Part shown: piece by piece, positions 9,073-18,046 of the stretch
Position numbering within the stretch: position 1 is the first letter of the stretch
Layout of the letters: each line of letters begins with the position of its first letter
Assembly (NCBI GenBank): GCA_051649305.1
Contig: JBOFGV010000073.1
Coordinates: forward strand, 1-64,000
Length of the DNA stretch: 64,000 nucleotides
Direction: 5' to 3'
Origin: JADCCX01 sp051649305
GTDB taxonomy: Bacteria; Pseudomonadota; Alphaproteobacteria; Rhizobiales; Beijerinckiaceae
The notes under the pieces: model-generated
Databases searched by the model: none
Seen by the model: the letters and a program-made list of their open reading frames with translations, nothing else
Told to the model about the DNA's origin: nothing
Made by a program: the position numbers and the translations under genes

Positions 9073-9639
9073 ATGGCAATGCATTTCTGGGACGCCAGCT
9101 GGGATCTGAACCTCGATCTCTGCCCCTGTGATCTTCACTTCATGGAGTGGATCAAGCAGGAAAAGATCAAGGGCAAGGTGATTTATCACTTCGGCACCGG
9201 CAGCCACCATCTCGTGGGCGTCGAGAACCTGAAGATGGGTGAGCCCAATTTCTTCATCGGCGTGACAGCCTCACCCGGCGAAACAGAAGCCTACACCCGC
9301 ATGGCGATTGAAGAGCCGCGTTTTTCGCGCAGCTACACCATGCACTTCGGGGATATCTATCTGTTCAACGGCAAGTTGCTGCCAAAGTTCGATATGGCGA
9401 CCATGTTCCATCTCGGAGAATTCTGGAGCGAGAAGACAGCCACCTATGGCGGCGTGACCGACGAGGAAGTGCTCCGAAAGGTCATCAAACAGATGAAAAA
9501 GGGCGGCCGCATCGTGTTCTACGAAGGCTCGGATGGCTGGGGCCGCACGAAGCCCATCGTGGCCAAGCTGGCGAAGGAAGGCCTCTTCACCAAGACTGAC
9601 CAGTACAAGAAACTACCGGTCTATACCGTCGCAAAATAA
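9073..9639 (+). CDS. Conserved protein of unknown function, possibly methyltransferase-like
   Basis: A 188-residue soluble protein not assigned to a named family. The segment YHFGTGSHHLVGV (about residues 38-50) resembles the glycine-rich SAM-binding motif I of class I methyltransferases, and a GGRIVFYEGSDGW strand late in the protein resembles a post-motif strand; this fold suggestion is weak. It starts 73 bp after the PLP lyase gene with GGGAG upstream and is convergent with the GNAT gene, with a 3-bp gap. Co-orientation suggests it belongs to the same LysR locus. Confidence 0.7.
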   Translation: MAMHFWDASWDLNLDLCPCDLHFMEWIKQEKIKGKVIYHFGTGSHHLVGVENLKMGEPNFFIGVTASPGETEAYTRMAIEEPRFSRSYTMHFGDIYLFNGKLLPKFDMATMFHLGEFWSEKTATYGGVTDEEVLRKVIKQMKKGGRIVFYEGSDGWGRTKPIVAKLAKEGLFTKTDQYKKLPVYTVAK

Positions 9640-9642
9640 ACG

Positions 9643-10239
9643 TTACAGCAGCGGCAACCAAGCCGCTGCATCCCTCGGCAGACGCCCATCAAGGCGCGGA
9701 TCATCGGCAACCTCGATGGCCCGCGCATAGGGTGTGAAGCCGGACTTTCGGTAGAAGCCAACTGCACGCGGATGATCAAGCGTGCAGGTGTGCACATGCA
9801 AGCGGTTGATGGCAGGCGTGCCGGACCATGCGCGTGCCAAGGCAAACTGCATCAGTTGCTGCCCTGCGCCTGTTCCAATGGCATCGGCTGTCAGGCCGAA
9901 GTAGGCGAGCTCACAGGCTCCTGCCTCGCGAAAATCGAGCTCCAGCAAGCCGATGTCCTTGCTGTCCTTTTTGATGGCATAAACCTCAACCAGCGGATCG
10001 TGGATGATACTCGCAAGTGTGGGATCGTCCATCGACAATCTTGAGAACCATATCCATTCTGTTCCGACAGCGCGGAAGAGATCACGATACCAGTTTAGAT
10101 CAGGATTTTTGACAGACTGAACAGTCAGCGACTGATCGTTTGCTGTCCGCTGCTCTGGCCGTGCACGCATCTCCAGATATGTGACAACAGCAGCAATCTT
10201 TCCCGGCGGAAGAGGATGGTATCCGTTGGGAATATCCAT
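9643..10239 (-). CDS. GNAT family N-acetyltransferase
   Basis: A 198-residue putative acyl-CoA-dependent acetyltransferase. The GNAT core spans about residues 55-175: LELDFREAGACELAYFGL forms strands 3-4 and TGAGQQLMQFALARAW carries the acetyl-CoA pyrophosphate loop, here xGxGxxL-like. A C-terminal ...ARAVGFYRKSGFTPY helix-strand typical of the family follows. Substrate unknown. It lies 8 bp downstream of flhA on the same strand, but a functional link is not evident. Confidence 0.85.
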   Translation of the reverse strand: MDIPNGYHPLPPGKIAAVVTYLEMRARPEQRTANDQSLTVQSVKNPDLNWYRDLFRAVGTEWIWFSRLSMDDPTLASIIHDPLVEVYAIKKDSKDIGLLELDFREAGACELAYFGLTADAIGTGAGQQLMQFALARAWSGTPAINRLHVHTCTLDHPRAVGFYRKSGFTPYARAIEVADDPRLDGRLPRDAAAWLPLL

Positions 10240-10247
10240 AGCGCTTC

Positions 10248-12374
10248 TCAGATGCTGCCAACAGTTTTCAACCGTGCGCGCGGATGGATTTCACCCTGCG
10301 CCATAACAGCCGTAGAAGGACGGAAGCGCTCCACAATCGCGCGGGCATGCATGCGGACCATAGACGAAGTGACGAGTGCCGGCATTTCACCCTCGCGCGC
10401 CGCCTGATCAAAGGTGTCACGCATGGTGAGCACAAACTCCTGCAGTTTCGAGGGCTGCATGGCGAGATGGCGCGCCTCGCCTTCGCCCACCAGTGACTGG
10501 GCAAAGGCATCTTCCCAATGCGGTGAGAGCGTGATGATCGGCAGATGTCCGTTCGGGCCGGTATGCTGGGCGCAGATCTGGCGGCCCAGGCGCGAGCGCA
10601 CATGCTCTGTCACCAGCCGTGGATCGCGCACAGCGCCCGCGACTTCCGAGATGGCTTCCAGAATGGTGCCGAGATCGCGGATCGAGACACGCTCGGAAAG
10701 CAGCAGTTGCAGCACGCGCTGGATGCCTGTCGTGGAAATCTGTGTCGGTGTGATTTCCTTGAGGAGCTCCTGATGCTCTTTCGAGAGGTCCTTCAGAAGC
10801 TTCTGCACCTCAACGAACGAAAGCACATCCGCCGTGTTGTTCTTGATCACCTCTGTGAGATGGGTGGAGATAACTGTCGCCGCATCCACAACGGTGTAAC
10901 CCCGCAACTGTGCTTCCTCGCGCATGCCGGTGTCGATCCATGTCGCGGGCAGGCCGAAGGTTGGTTCTGTGAGATGCTGCCCCGGCAATTGCACCTGTCC
11001 ACCCATGGGATCCATCGCCATGACAGCATTGGGGAAGACCTGCCCCTGACCGGCGTCCACTTCCTTCACGCGGATGATGTAGCTGTTGGAATCAAGCTGC
11101 ACATTATCGAGGATGCGCACCGAAGGCATGACAAATCCAAGTTCACCGGCGAGCTGCTTGCGCAGCGCCTTGATCTGCTCCGTCAGGCGATCGTGACCGT
11201 TTTCGCCGTTAACCAGCGGCAGCAGCGCATAGCCAATCTCGATCTTGAGATCATCCATCTTGAGCGATGCCGCGATAGGCTCTTCGTTCGCAGCCTCTTT
11301 GACGGCATTCTGCGCCTTGTCGAAAGCGTCGTTGGCAGCACTTTGCTCCTGTGTCTTGCCGACGCGGTAGGCAAAGTATGCTGCACCCCCTGCCAGTGCC
11401 CAGAACGGGATGAGCGGCATGCCGGGCAGCAAGCCCATGACCACCATGACAGCTGCTGACATACCCAAAGCTTTCGGGTTGTTGGAAAGCTGACCTGTCA
11501 ACGCCTTGGAAGCCTGTCCGCTGACACCGGATTTCGACACCAGCAGACCGGCAGCGGTTGAAACAATGAGGGCCGGAATCTGGGTCACCAGACCGTCGCC
11601 GACAGTGAGGATTGTGTAGACGCGGCCTGCGTCAGCAAAGGTCATGTTCTGCTGCATCACACCAATGATGATGCCGCCAATGACGTTGATGAAGGTGATC
11701 AACAAGCCGGCAATCGCGTCGCCGCGCACAAACTTTGATGCACCGTCCATGGCCCCGAAGAAGGAGGATTCATCTTCCAGAGCCTTACGGCGTGCCTTGG
11801 CCTGATCCTGATCGATCAGGCCGGTGTTGAGGTCAGCGTCGATCGCCATCTGCTTGCCGGGCATGGCATCGAGCGTGAAGCGCGCCGCGACTTCCGCGAT
11901 ACGGCCAGAACCCTTGGTGATGACGATGAAGTTAACGATCACAAGGATGGCAAAGACGATGATACCGATGACAAAATTGCCACCCATGGCAAACTGGCCG
12001 AAAGCCTCGATCACATGGCCCGCCGCCCCTGTTCCCGTATGACCATTGGCCAGAATAAGGCGCGTTGAGGCGATGTTGAGTGCCAGGCGCAACATGGTGG
12101 CGATCAGCAGCACTGTCGGAAAGATCGTGAATTCCAGCGGAGCAGAGATGAACAGGGCAACCATCAGGATCAGCACGGAGAGAATGATGGAAACGGCCAG
12201 AAAAATATCGAGCAGAAACGGCGGGAGCGGCACCACCATGATGGTGAGAATGGCCATCACGCCAATGGCAAGGCCGATGTCGCCTCGCCGAAGCATGGCG
12301 CCGACATCAGACAGCTGAAAGCCACCCGCCACAGCCGGCTTGCCGGTGCCCTGTCCTGCCGTCACGTCCGTCAT
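10248..12374 (-). CDS. flhA: Flagellar biosynthesis protein FlhA
   Basis: A 708-residue core component of the flagellar type III export gate. The N-terminal half holds about eight membrane segments and the FHIPEP-family signature around RLALNIASTRLIL. The C-terminal half is the cytoplasmic export-docking domain (IREVDAGQ to ILDNVQL, then VSIRDLGTILEAI). The start was put at the ATG MTDVTAG (12374); the frame extends to 12425. No other flagellar structural gene is in the window. The divergent neighbour is a chemoreceptor, which fits motility. Confidence 0.96.
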   Translation of the reverse strand: MTDVTAGQGTGKPAVAGGFQLSDVGAMLRRGDIGLAIGVMAILTIMVVPLPPFLLDIFLAVSIILSVLILMVALFISAPLEFTIFPTVLLIATMLRLALNIASTRLILANGHTGTGAAGHVIEAFGQFAMGGNFVIGIIVFAILVIVNFIVITKGSGRIAEVAARFTLDAMPGKQMAIDADLNTGLIDQDQAKARRKALEDESSFFGAMDGASKFVRGDAIAGLLITFINVIGGIIIGVMQQNMTFADAGRVYTILTVGDGLVTQIPALIVSTAAGLLVSKSGVSGQASKALTGQLSNNPKALGMSAAVMVVMGLLPGMPLIPFWALAGGAAYFAYRVGKTQEQSAANDAFDKAQNAVKEAANEEPIAASLKMDDLKIEIGYALLPLVNGENGHDRLTEQIKALRKQLAGELGFVMPSVRILDNVQLDSNSYIIRVKEVDAGQGQVFPNAVMAMDPMGGQVQLPGQHLTEPTFGLPATWIDTGMREEAQLRGYTVVDAATVISTHLTEVIKNNTADVLSFVEVQKLLKDLSKEHQELLKEITPTQISTTGIQRVLQLLLSERVSIRDLGTILEAISEVAGAVRDPRLVTEHVRSRLGRQICAQHTGPNGHLPIITLSPHWEDAFAQSLVGEGEARHLAMQPSKLQEFVLTMRDTFDQAAREGEMPALVTSSMVRMHARAIVERFRPSTAVMAQGEIHPRARLKTVGSI

Positions 12375-12571
12375 TGTCAGCCCAACCCCGCGCCCCGCCA
12401 ACCGCAAGGACGCACCCGGCAACAATTGCCGGGTTCATGGTTGAAAAAGCGTTAACAGGTTGAGTAGTATTTCAAAAAACAACTTTAAGTTGCTGTAAAT
12501 CTCCAGCTGATAAAAGGGTTCTTAACCTTGTTTGCTTACCGGTCGTGAAGGCAAGAAAAGAAGCAAATCAC
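12375..12571. promoter_or_regulatory. Divergent region flhA / chemoreceptor with 13-bp palindrome
   Basis: A 197-bp AT-rich gap between two motility genes. It holds the palindrome CAACTTTAAGTTG at 12480-12492, a candidate operator for either gene. No clear sigma-28 or sigma-54 promoter was recognised. Confidence 0.4.
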
Positions 12572-14533
12572 ATGCTCTCAACAAAACGCAGAATTCAGCT
12601 CATAGGTATCATAGCAGTCATTGGCGCGAGCTTCGCTGCCCTTGTGCAATATGTGGGTATCCAGAAAATTCAGGCGCTTGAAGAGCAGATCCTTGGGATA
12701 ACCACATTCCGGATGATCAACCTGCAACTTGACGGTAAGGTGATCGAAACAAGATTGCTGGAAAAGGACTTTATCCACCTCAAGAGACAGCAGCTTGTTG
12801 AGGCCCATGCCAAGTCGATGGAGTCGACTGTCCAGAGGCTTAATGCCCTGCGCGACAAATCAAAAGAAATCGCCAATGGTGCCGACTTCAAGGATGAACT
12901 CGACCAGCTTGCCGGGCGTCTTGTGTCATACAACATGGCTTTTGCTCAGGTGGTACGCACGGCGACCTACCTTGGCCTTGACGAGGACAAGGGTCTGGAA
13001 GGAGTGTTCCGCAAGAGCGTCCATGATCTCGAGGCAGAGCTGAAGCATTTGGGAGAGAGTGATCTCCTGAATCATATGCTGCAAATGCGCCGACACGAGA
13101 AGGATTTCATTGTCAGGGGAGCACAAATCAATGTCGATAATTTTGGAACATCACACAAGGCCCTTCTGAAGCACCTTGACCGGATCAGCATGCCGCAAAA
13201 AATGCGGACGGACCTTGAAGCCAAGACCAATGACTACAATGCCAAATTTCAGGATTATGTTGAGAGCAGACTACGCTACCAGTTTGAGATCAGTGAACTG
13301 GCAGAATACGCAAACTCTGTCGATGTGGTCATCGAAGCCATCTTGAAGAAGCTGAATGCCCTGTATGACAAGAACTACGCTGAAATTCAGGAGAACAGCA
13401 AACTCATACAGGCCACCATTCTTGCTACCGTTCTTGTGATCCTTGCAATCATGATGATCGCAACTTTTCTTGTCTCCCGCAGCGTCGTCAATCCGCTTGA
13501 GCGCCTGCACATCGCCATGAAGAGTTTGGCGAGTGGCGATCTGAAAACAAGCATTCCCGATATCAATCGCAAGGATGAAATTGGTTCGATGGCGAAAGCA
13601 ACGGATCAGTTCCGCAGCAGCTTGCTTGAGACAGAAACCCTGCGCGCCGAACGGGATCAAATGGCTGCTGCAGAACAGTTCGAACGTCAAAAACTCATGA
13701 CTGACGTGGCCGCTGATTTTGAAAGCAAGGTTGGTGAAATCATCGTTGGTGTCAGCACATCGGCTGAACAGTTGAACATGTCAGTCTCCGGACTGTCATC
13801 CATGATGGAAGAAACCAGTGCACAGGCGCAGACTGTTGCAGAGGCTTCGGAAGAAGCATCCAACAGCACCGCGGCTGTTGCGACGGCAACACAGCAAGTT
13901 TCGGCTTCCATCGAATCTGTTGCCCAGTCCGTTGAAAGATCGTCCATCATCACGGACAAGGCTGCAGCAGATGCTGATCAATTGGCGCAGGGCATGCGCG
14001 AGCTCAATGAGACCATGATCAACGTGAATGCGATTATCGATCTTATCTCAAGCGTTGCAGCCCAGACAAATCTGCTCGCGCTCAATGCGACGATTGAATC
14101 GGCCCGCGCTGGCGAACATGGCAGGGGATTTGCCGTTGTTGCATCAGAGGTGAAGAATCTGGCTGCCAAGACAACACAGTCCACAGCGGATATCACGCAG
14201 CGCATTACGCAGATGCGTCAGGTCCTGAACACAGCCATGAGTGCAGCCGGAAACATTGATGGCTCCGTGAGGGAAATGCGTCATCTCTCCAGCTCCATCG
14301 CCGCTGCCATGACCGAGCAGAGTGCTGCCGCAAGGTCAATTGCCGATAACACCGGCAAAGCCTCGTTAAGCGCAGAAACAGCCCGCAACGGCGTGGTGCA
14401 GATGGCAGATGCAGCGGTTGAAACCAGCGCTTCCAGCCAGCAACTGGCGCAGACGTCTACATCCCTGCAAATGGAAGCCAGTCGCCTGCGGGATGAGGTC
14501 AACAGCTTCCTTGCCACATTGCGGGCTGCATAA
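12572..14533 (+). CDS. Methyl-accepting chemotaxis protein with HBM-type sensor
   Basis: A 653-residue transmembrane chemoreceptor. TM1 spans about residues 8-28 and TM2 about 279-303. The periplasmic part between them is long, helical and twice repeats an R-x-x-EKDFI-like stretch (LLEKDFIHLKRQ and MRRHEKDFIVRG), characteristic of helical bimodular (HBM) sensors. HAMP (about 300-355) and the MA signalling domain with hairpin tip NLLALNATIESARAGEHGRG (about 498-520) follow. The ATG at 12572 has AAGAAAAGAAG upstream; a GTG at 12545 is possible. Ligand unknown; HBM receptors often sense organic acids (family knowledge). Confidence 0.93.
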   Translation: MLSTKRRIQLIGIIAVIGASFAALVQYVGIQKIQALEEQILGITTFRMINLQLDGKVIETRLLEKDFIHLKRQQLVEAHAKSMESTVQRLNALRDKSKEIANGADFKDELDQLAGRLVSYNMAFAQVVRTATYLGLDEDKGLEGVFRKSVHDLEAELKHLGESDLLNHMLQMRRHEKDFIVRGAQINVDNFGTSHKALLKHLDRISMPQKMRTDLEAKTNDYNAKFQDYVESRLRYQFEISELAEYANSVDVVIEAILKKLNALYDKNYAEIQENSKLIQATILATVLVILAIMMIATFLVSRSVVNPLERLHIAMKSLASGDLKTSIPDINRKDEIGSMAKATDQFRSSLLETETLRAERDQMAAAEQFERQKLMTDVAADFESKVGEIIVGVSTSAEQLNMSVSGLSSMMEETSAQAQTVAEASEEASNSTAAVATATQQVSASIESVAQSVERSSIITDKAAADADQLAQGMRELNETMINVNAIIDLISSVAAQTNLLALNATIESARAGEHGRGFAVVASEVKNLAAKTTQSTADITQRITQMRQVLNTAMSAAGNIDGSVREMRHLSSSIAAAMTEQSAAARSIADNTGKASLSAETARNGVVQMADAAVETSASSQQLAQTSTSLQMEASRLRDEVNSFLATLRAA

Positions 14534-14656
14534 CTGCGAAGATAGACATCAGGCAGCTATGATTTGACATGAATCTGCCCCATTAAATTCCAGATTGAAC
14601 CCGAGCGAGTGATGGCTTCGGCCTCACCGCGCCGAAAGTTCAGCTGGAGGTTACGC

Positions 14657-16357
14657 ATGTTACGGTCTGTTTCACTTGTCCTTATGGCCAGTACGGCTCC
14701 CTTGATGGCAGCCGAGATTGCCGCCACTTCAAAAATTGATGGCGTGATTGTTTACCCTGGCGTCGCTGCCATTACCCGTCTTGTCGAGGTTGATGTTCCG
14801 GCAGGCAGCCACACGCTTGTCATATCAGGACTGCCGCAGGCACTGGATCCCAATTCCCTGCGTGTGGAGGGCTTTTCAACCGGCCAGTTGCAGATTGGAT
14901 CCATTGAAATGCGCACCCAGCCTCTTGGCGGAGCCACTCAGCCGATCAATGAAGTGGCACTGCGGATGAAGAAGCTGCGCGAGGATCGTGAGCACAAGGT
15001 AACCCAGATAGCAGCCCTCAATGCCAAGCAAGCGATGATCAATGCCATCAGTCAGCAAGCGCCTGTTATTCTTGGTGGCAAGGACAAGCCGGCTGATCCT
15101 GCCGATTGGTCCAAAGCCTGGGATGCCGTCGGGCAGGGACTGGCAAAGGTTGGCGAAGAGCTGCGCGAAGTCAATTTGGCCATGCGGGCGATTGATGAAG
15201 AAATCGCGGCCCTGAGCCGTCAAGGGGGTGCAGGACCAAGGGCAGCTGTCACCCGCGCCGCTAACATCAGTGTTGAATCGGCCAATGGTGCAAAGGCAAC
15301 CTTGAAACTGACCTATCAGGTCGGTGGCATCTCCTGGCGACCATCCTATGATGCGGTGATGACAACCGGTTCAGCGCAGATCAAACCAAAATTATCGATT
15401 GTCCGGCGCGCGATCATCTCACAGCGTACCGGTGAGGACTGGACTGATGTGACGCTGGCCGTTTCCACAGCGCAGGCGCGGGGCGGCACGCAAGCACCTG
15501 ACGTACCGCCAGTTCGCGTTGGCTTCAACGAACCATCAGCGATTGTGCAGAATGCATCGCCGATGCGGACGCGGGCACAGTCTGCACCTGCTGGAGTGAT
15601 GCCACCAAATGTAAATGATCTGAGCTTGAATCAGGCTTGGGGTTCAGCAAAAATGTCAGAAGCACCTGCAGCACCTGCCCCAATTGTCCAGCAACAGGCA
15701 CAGCTCGAAGCTTCGGGCTTCTCAGCCCAGTTCATTGTTCCCGGTCGCGTGAGCATTTCAGCCGATGGCAGCACCCGCTCTTTGCGGTTGGGTGCACGAG
15801 ACACAGAACCTACCCTCGGTATCAAATCAGCGCCCGGGCTGGACCCCAAGGCCTATCTTGAAGCGCGCTTTACCAACGACGAGGAAGCACCCCTGCTGGC
15901 TGGTGAAGTGTCCCTGACGCGCGACGGCGTCTTTGTTGGCCGCGGTCGCATCGCACAGGTGGCACCCGGCGAAACGGTCGATATGGGCTTTGGCGTTGAT
16001 GACCGCGTGAAGGTCACGCGTGTGCCCGTGCGGCGGCGCGAAACCGAGGCCAGCTGGACACAAGGCCAGCGCGGCGATCTGAGAGAATTCAAAACCACAG
16101 TGAAGAACCTGCATGACCGCCCGATGCGGATCACGGTCCTTGACCAGATCCCCTACTCCGAGAACAATACCATCACGGTGGAGGCTCTCGCCAACATGAC
16201 GCCAGCCACGGAAAAAACCGTGCAGGACAAGCGCGGTGTCATGGGCTGGACCTACGACTACAAGCCGGGCGAAGAGAAGGAAATCCGCAACGGATTCCGC
16301 ATGCGTTGGCCCAATGACCGTGAACTGGTGCTGGAACCACAGCCAATTGGTAGATAA
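14657..16357 (+). CDS. DUF4139 (mucoidy inhibitor MuiA-like) secreted protein
   Basis: A 566-residue exported protein. An N-terminal signal peptide (LRSVSLVLMASTAPLMAAE) is followed by a DUF4140-type domain (IDGVIVYPGVAAITRLVEVDV), a coiled coil (about 125-195), and the DUF4139 domain (YQVGGISWRPSYDAVM to the C-terminus, including LHDRPMRITVLDQIPYSEN). The start at 14657 has GGAGG 4-8 bp upstream. Molecular function of the family is not known to me. The neighbouring chemoreceptor and purA do not suggest a role. Confidence 0.88.
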   Translation: MLRSVSLVLMASTAPLMAAEIAATSKIDGVIVYPGVAAITRLVEVDVPAGSHTLVISGLPQALDPNSLRVEGFSTGQLQIGSIEMRTQPLGGATQPINEVALRMKKLREDREHKVTQIAALNAKQAMINAISQQAPVILGGKDKPADPADWSKAWDAVGQGLAKVGEELREVNLAMRAIDEEIAALSRQGGAGPRAAVTRAANISVESANGAKATLKLTYQVGGISWRPSYDAVMTTGSAQIKPKLSIVRRAIISQRTGEDWTDVTLAVSTAQARGGTQAPDVPPVRVGFNEPSAIVQNASPMRTRAQSAPAGVMPPNVNDLSLNQAWGSAKMSEAPAAPAPIVQQQAQLEASGFSAQFIVPGRVSISADGSTRSLRLGARDTEPTLGIKSAPGLDPKAYLEARFTNDEEAPLLAGEVSLTRDGVFVGRGRIAQVAPGETVDMGFGVDDRVKVTRVPVRRRETEASWTQGQRGDLREFKTTVKNLHDRPMRITVLDQIPYSENNTITVEALANMTPATEKTVQDKRGVMGWTYDYKPGEEKEIRNGFRMRWPNDRELVLEPQPIGR

Positions 16358-16386
16358 AGGAACAGACAGCACAATACCCGACCTTC

Positions 16387-16554
16387 CCTTCTCCCCTTGC
16401 GGGAGAAGGTGGCATGCGAAGCATGACGGATGAGGGGTTGCACCATGCTGTCCGTACGACCTACCAGATTATCGGAGACTTTAATCGGATAGCGCATACC
16501 GACCCCTCATCCGGTCGGCATCCGCCGACCACCTTCTCCCGCAAGGGGAGAAGG
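16387..16554. repeat. Palindromic intergenic element, family A copy 1
   Basis: About 168 bp bounded by perfect 26-bp inverted ends (16387-16412 and 16529-16554). Each end is itself a hairpin (CCTTCTCCC / GGGAGAAGG). Inside are further hairpins (CATGC-GAA-GCATG; GGTCGGC-ATCC-GCCGACC) and an 11-bp inverted pair GGATGAGGGGT / ACCCCTCATCC around a unique centre. It is closely similar to the element at 52512. It lies in the gap before purA; the rest of 16358-16741 holds the purA leader. Confidence 0.85.
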
Positions 16555-16673
16555 AGAGCTGCTGGTCCCAGTGGTTGCATCCCGGTTCAAAGGTGGACAA
16601 CACAACGAATTCAACCCTGAGCCAACTTCGGACTTTACGGATCGGTCCTGATCGCGTAACCGCCCATCGGAAG

Positions 16674-16700
16674 AACCCGGCTCTTCGTGACCGGGTTTTT
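16674..16700 (+). terminator. Rho-independent terminator-like hairpin in the purA leader
   Basis: AACCCGG (16674-16680), a 10-base loop, CCGGGTT (16691-16697) and a T run to 16700, ending 41 bp before the purA start codon. It is 317 bp beyond the previous plus-strand gene, so it either ends a long 3' region, terminates a small transcript, or attenuates purA. Confidence 0.6.
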
Positions 16701-16741
16701 CCTTGCAGAGTGTTTGGTTCATAACAGCAGGGACAAACGAC

Positions 16742-18034
16742 ATGGGTAATGTGGTCGTGGTCGGCGCCCAGTGGGGCGACGAAGGCAAAGGCAAAATCGT
16801 CGATTGGCTGTCTGAACAGGCCGATGTTGTGGTGCGCTTTCAGGGCGGGCACAATGCAGGCCATACACTCGTCATTGACGGCGCTGTCTACAAGCTCAGC
16901 CTGCTGCCATCGGGCATTGTCCGCTCCGGCAAGCTCTCTGTCATTGGCAACGGCGTGGTGTTTGATCCCTGGCATTTCGTGGAAGAAACCACCAAGCTGC
17001 GTGCGCAGGGTGTGGCCATCAGCCGGGATAACCTCAGGGTGGCCGACAATGCAACGCTCATCCTGCCCTTGCACCGTGAGCTGGACCATTTCCGCGAGAC
17101 CTCGAACAGCGGCATGAAAATCGGCACCACGAAGCGCGGCATTGGCCCGGCTTACGAGGACAAGGTAGGCCGCCGCGCCCTGCGTGTGGTTGATCTGGCT
17201 GATCCTGATTCACTGGCTCCCAAGATCGAACGGCTTCTCGCCCACCATAACGCTCTCAGACGTGGTCTGGGCATTGAGGAAGCGGATGGCGCAAAACTGC
17301 TGGAACAATTGAAGCAGGTGGCTCCCGCAGTGCTGCCCTACGTTGATACTGTCTGGAAACTGCTCGATCAGGAGCGGCGTGCCGGCAAGCGTATTCTCTT
17401 TGAAGGCGCACAGGGCGCGCTTCTCGATGTGGACCATGGCACCTATCCGTTCGTGACATCCTCCAACATTGTTGCCGCACAGGCCGCCACAGGTACAGGC
17501 CTTGGTCCTTCTGCGGTGGGTTATGTTCTGGGTATCGCAAAGGCCTACACCACCCGTGTGGGTGAAGGCCCGTTTCCAACAGAGCTTTTTGACGAGATCG
17601 GCGAAGAGATCGGCACAAAGGGCAAGGAATTTGGCACTGTTACTGGCCGCAAGCGCCGCTGTGGCTGGTTTGATGCGGTTCTGGTGCGCCAGACGATCCG
17701 CACCTCAGGCATTGATGGCATCGCCTTCACCAAGCTTGATGTGCTCGACGGCCTGAAGGAACTCAAGGTCTGCACAGGATATGAGATTGACGGGCGGCCT
17801 CTGGATCATCTGCCTGCCAGTGCGCTGGAGCAGGCCCGCGTCAAGCCTATCTATGAAACCATGGAAGGCTGGTCTGATTCGACGGCTGGTGCGCGCTCCT
17901 GGGCTGATCTTCCGGCACAAGCGGTCAAATATGTCCGCCGGGTGGAAGAATTGATCGGTGCACCTGTCACAGTGCTCTCGACCAGCCCTGAACGGCAGGA
18001 TACCATCTTGATGCGTAACCCATTTGAGGGCTAA
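16742..18034 (+). CDS. purA: Adenylosuccinate synthetase
   Basis: A 430-residue cytoplasmic enzyme converting IMP, aspartate and GTP to adenylosuccinate in AMP synthesis. The GTP/IMP loop GAQWGDEGKGK starts at residue 8, the NAGHT and GTTKRGIGPAYEDK motifs follow, and GRKRRCGWFD is near residue 300. Full length. The start was set at the ATG giving MGNVVVVG with AGCAGGGA upstream; an open extension to 16703 crosses no known domain. The following membrane-protein gene starts 13 bp after its stop, suggesting co-transcription. Confidence 0.97.
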   Translation: MGNVVVVGAQWGDEGKGKIVDWLSEQADVVVRFQGGHNAGHTLVIDGAVYKLSLLPSGIVRSGKLSVIGNGVVFDPWHFVEETTKLRAQGVAISRDNLRVADNATLILPLHRELDHFRETSNSGMKIGTTKRGIGPAYEDKVGRRALRVVDLADPDSLAPKIERLLAHHNALRRGLGIEEADGAKLLEQLKQVAPAVLPYVDTVWKLLDQERRAGKRILFEGAQGALLDVDHGTYPFVTSSNIVAAQAATGTGLGPSAVGYVLGIAKAYTTRVGEGPFPTELFDEIGEEIGTKGKEFGTVTGRKRRCGWFDAVLVRQTIRTSGIDGIAFTKLDVLDGLKELKVCTGYEIDGRPLDHLPASALEQARVKPIYETMEGWSDSTAGARSWADLPAQAVKYVRRVEELIGAPVTVLSTSPERQDTILMRNPFEG

Positions 18035-18046
18035 ACGCAGGTAAAG

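Noticed and set aside
16387..16554. CRISPR-like repeats or an insertion sequence.
   Set aside because: There is one inverted-repeat unit, not regularly spaced direct repeats, and no transposase frame.
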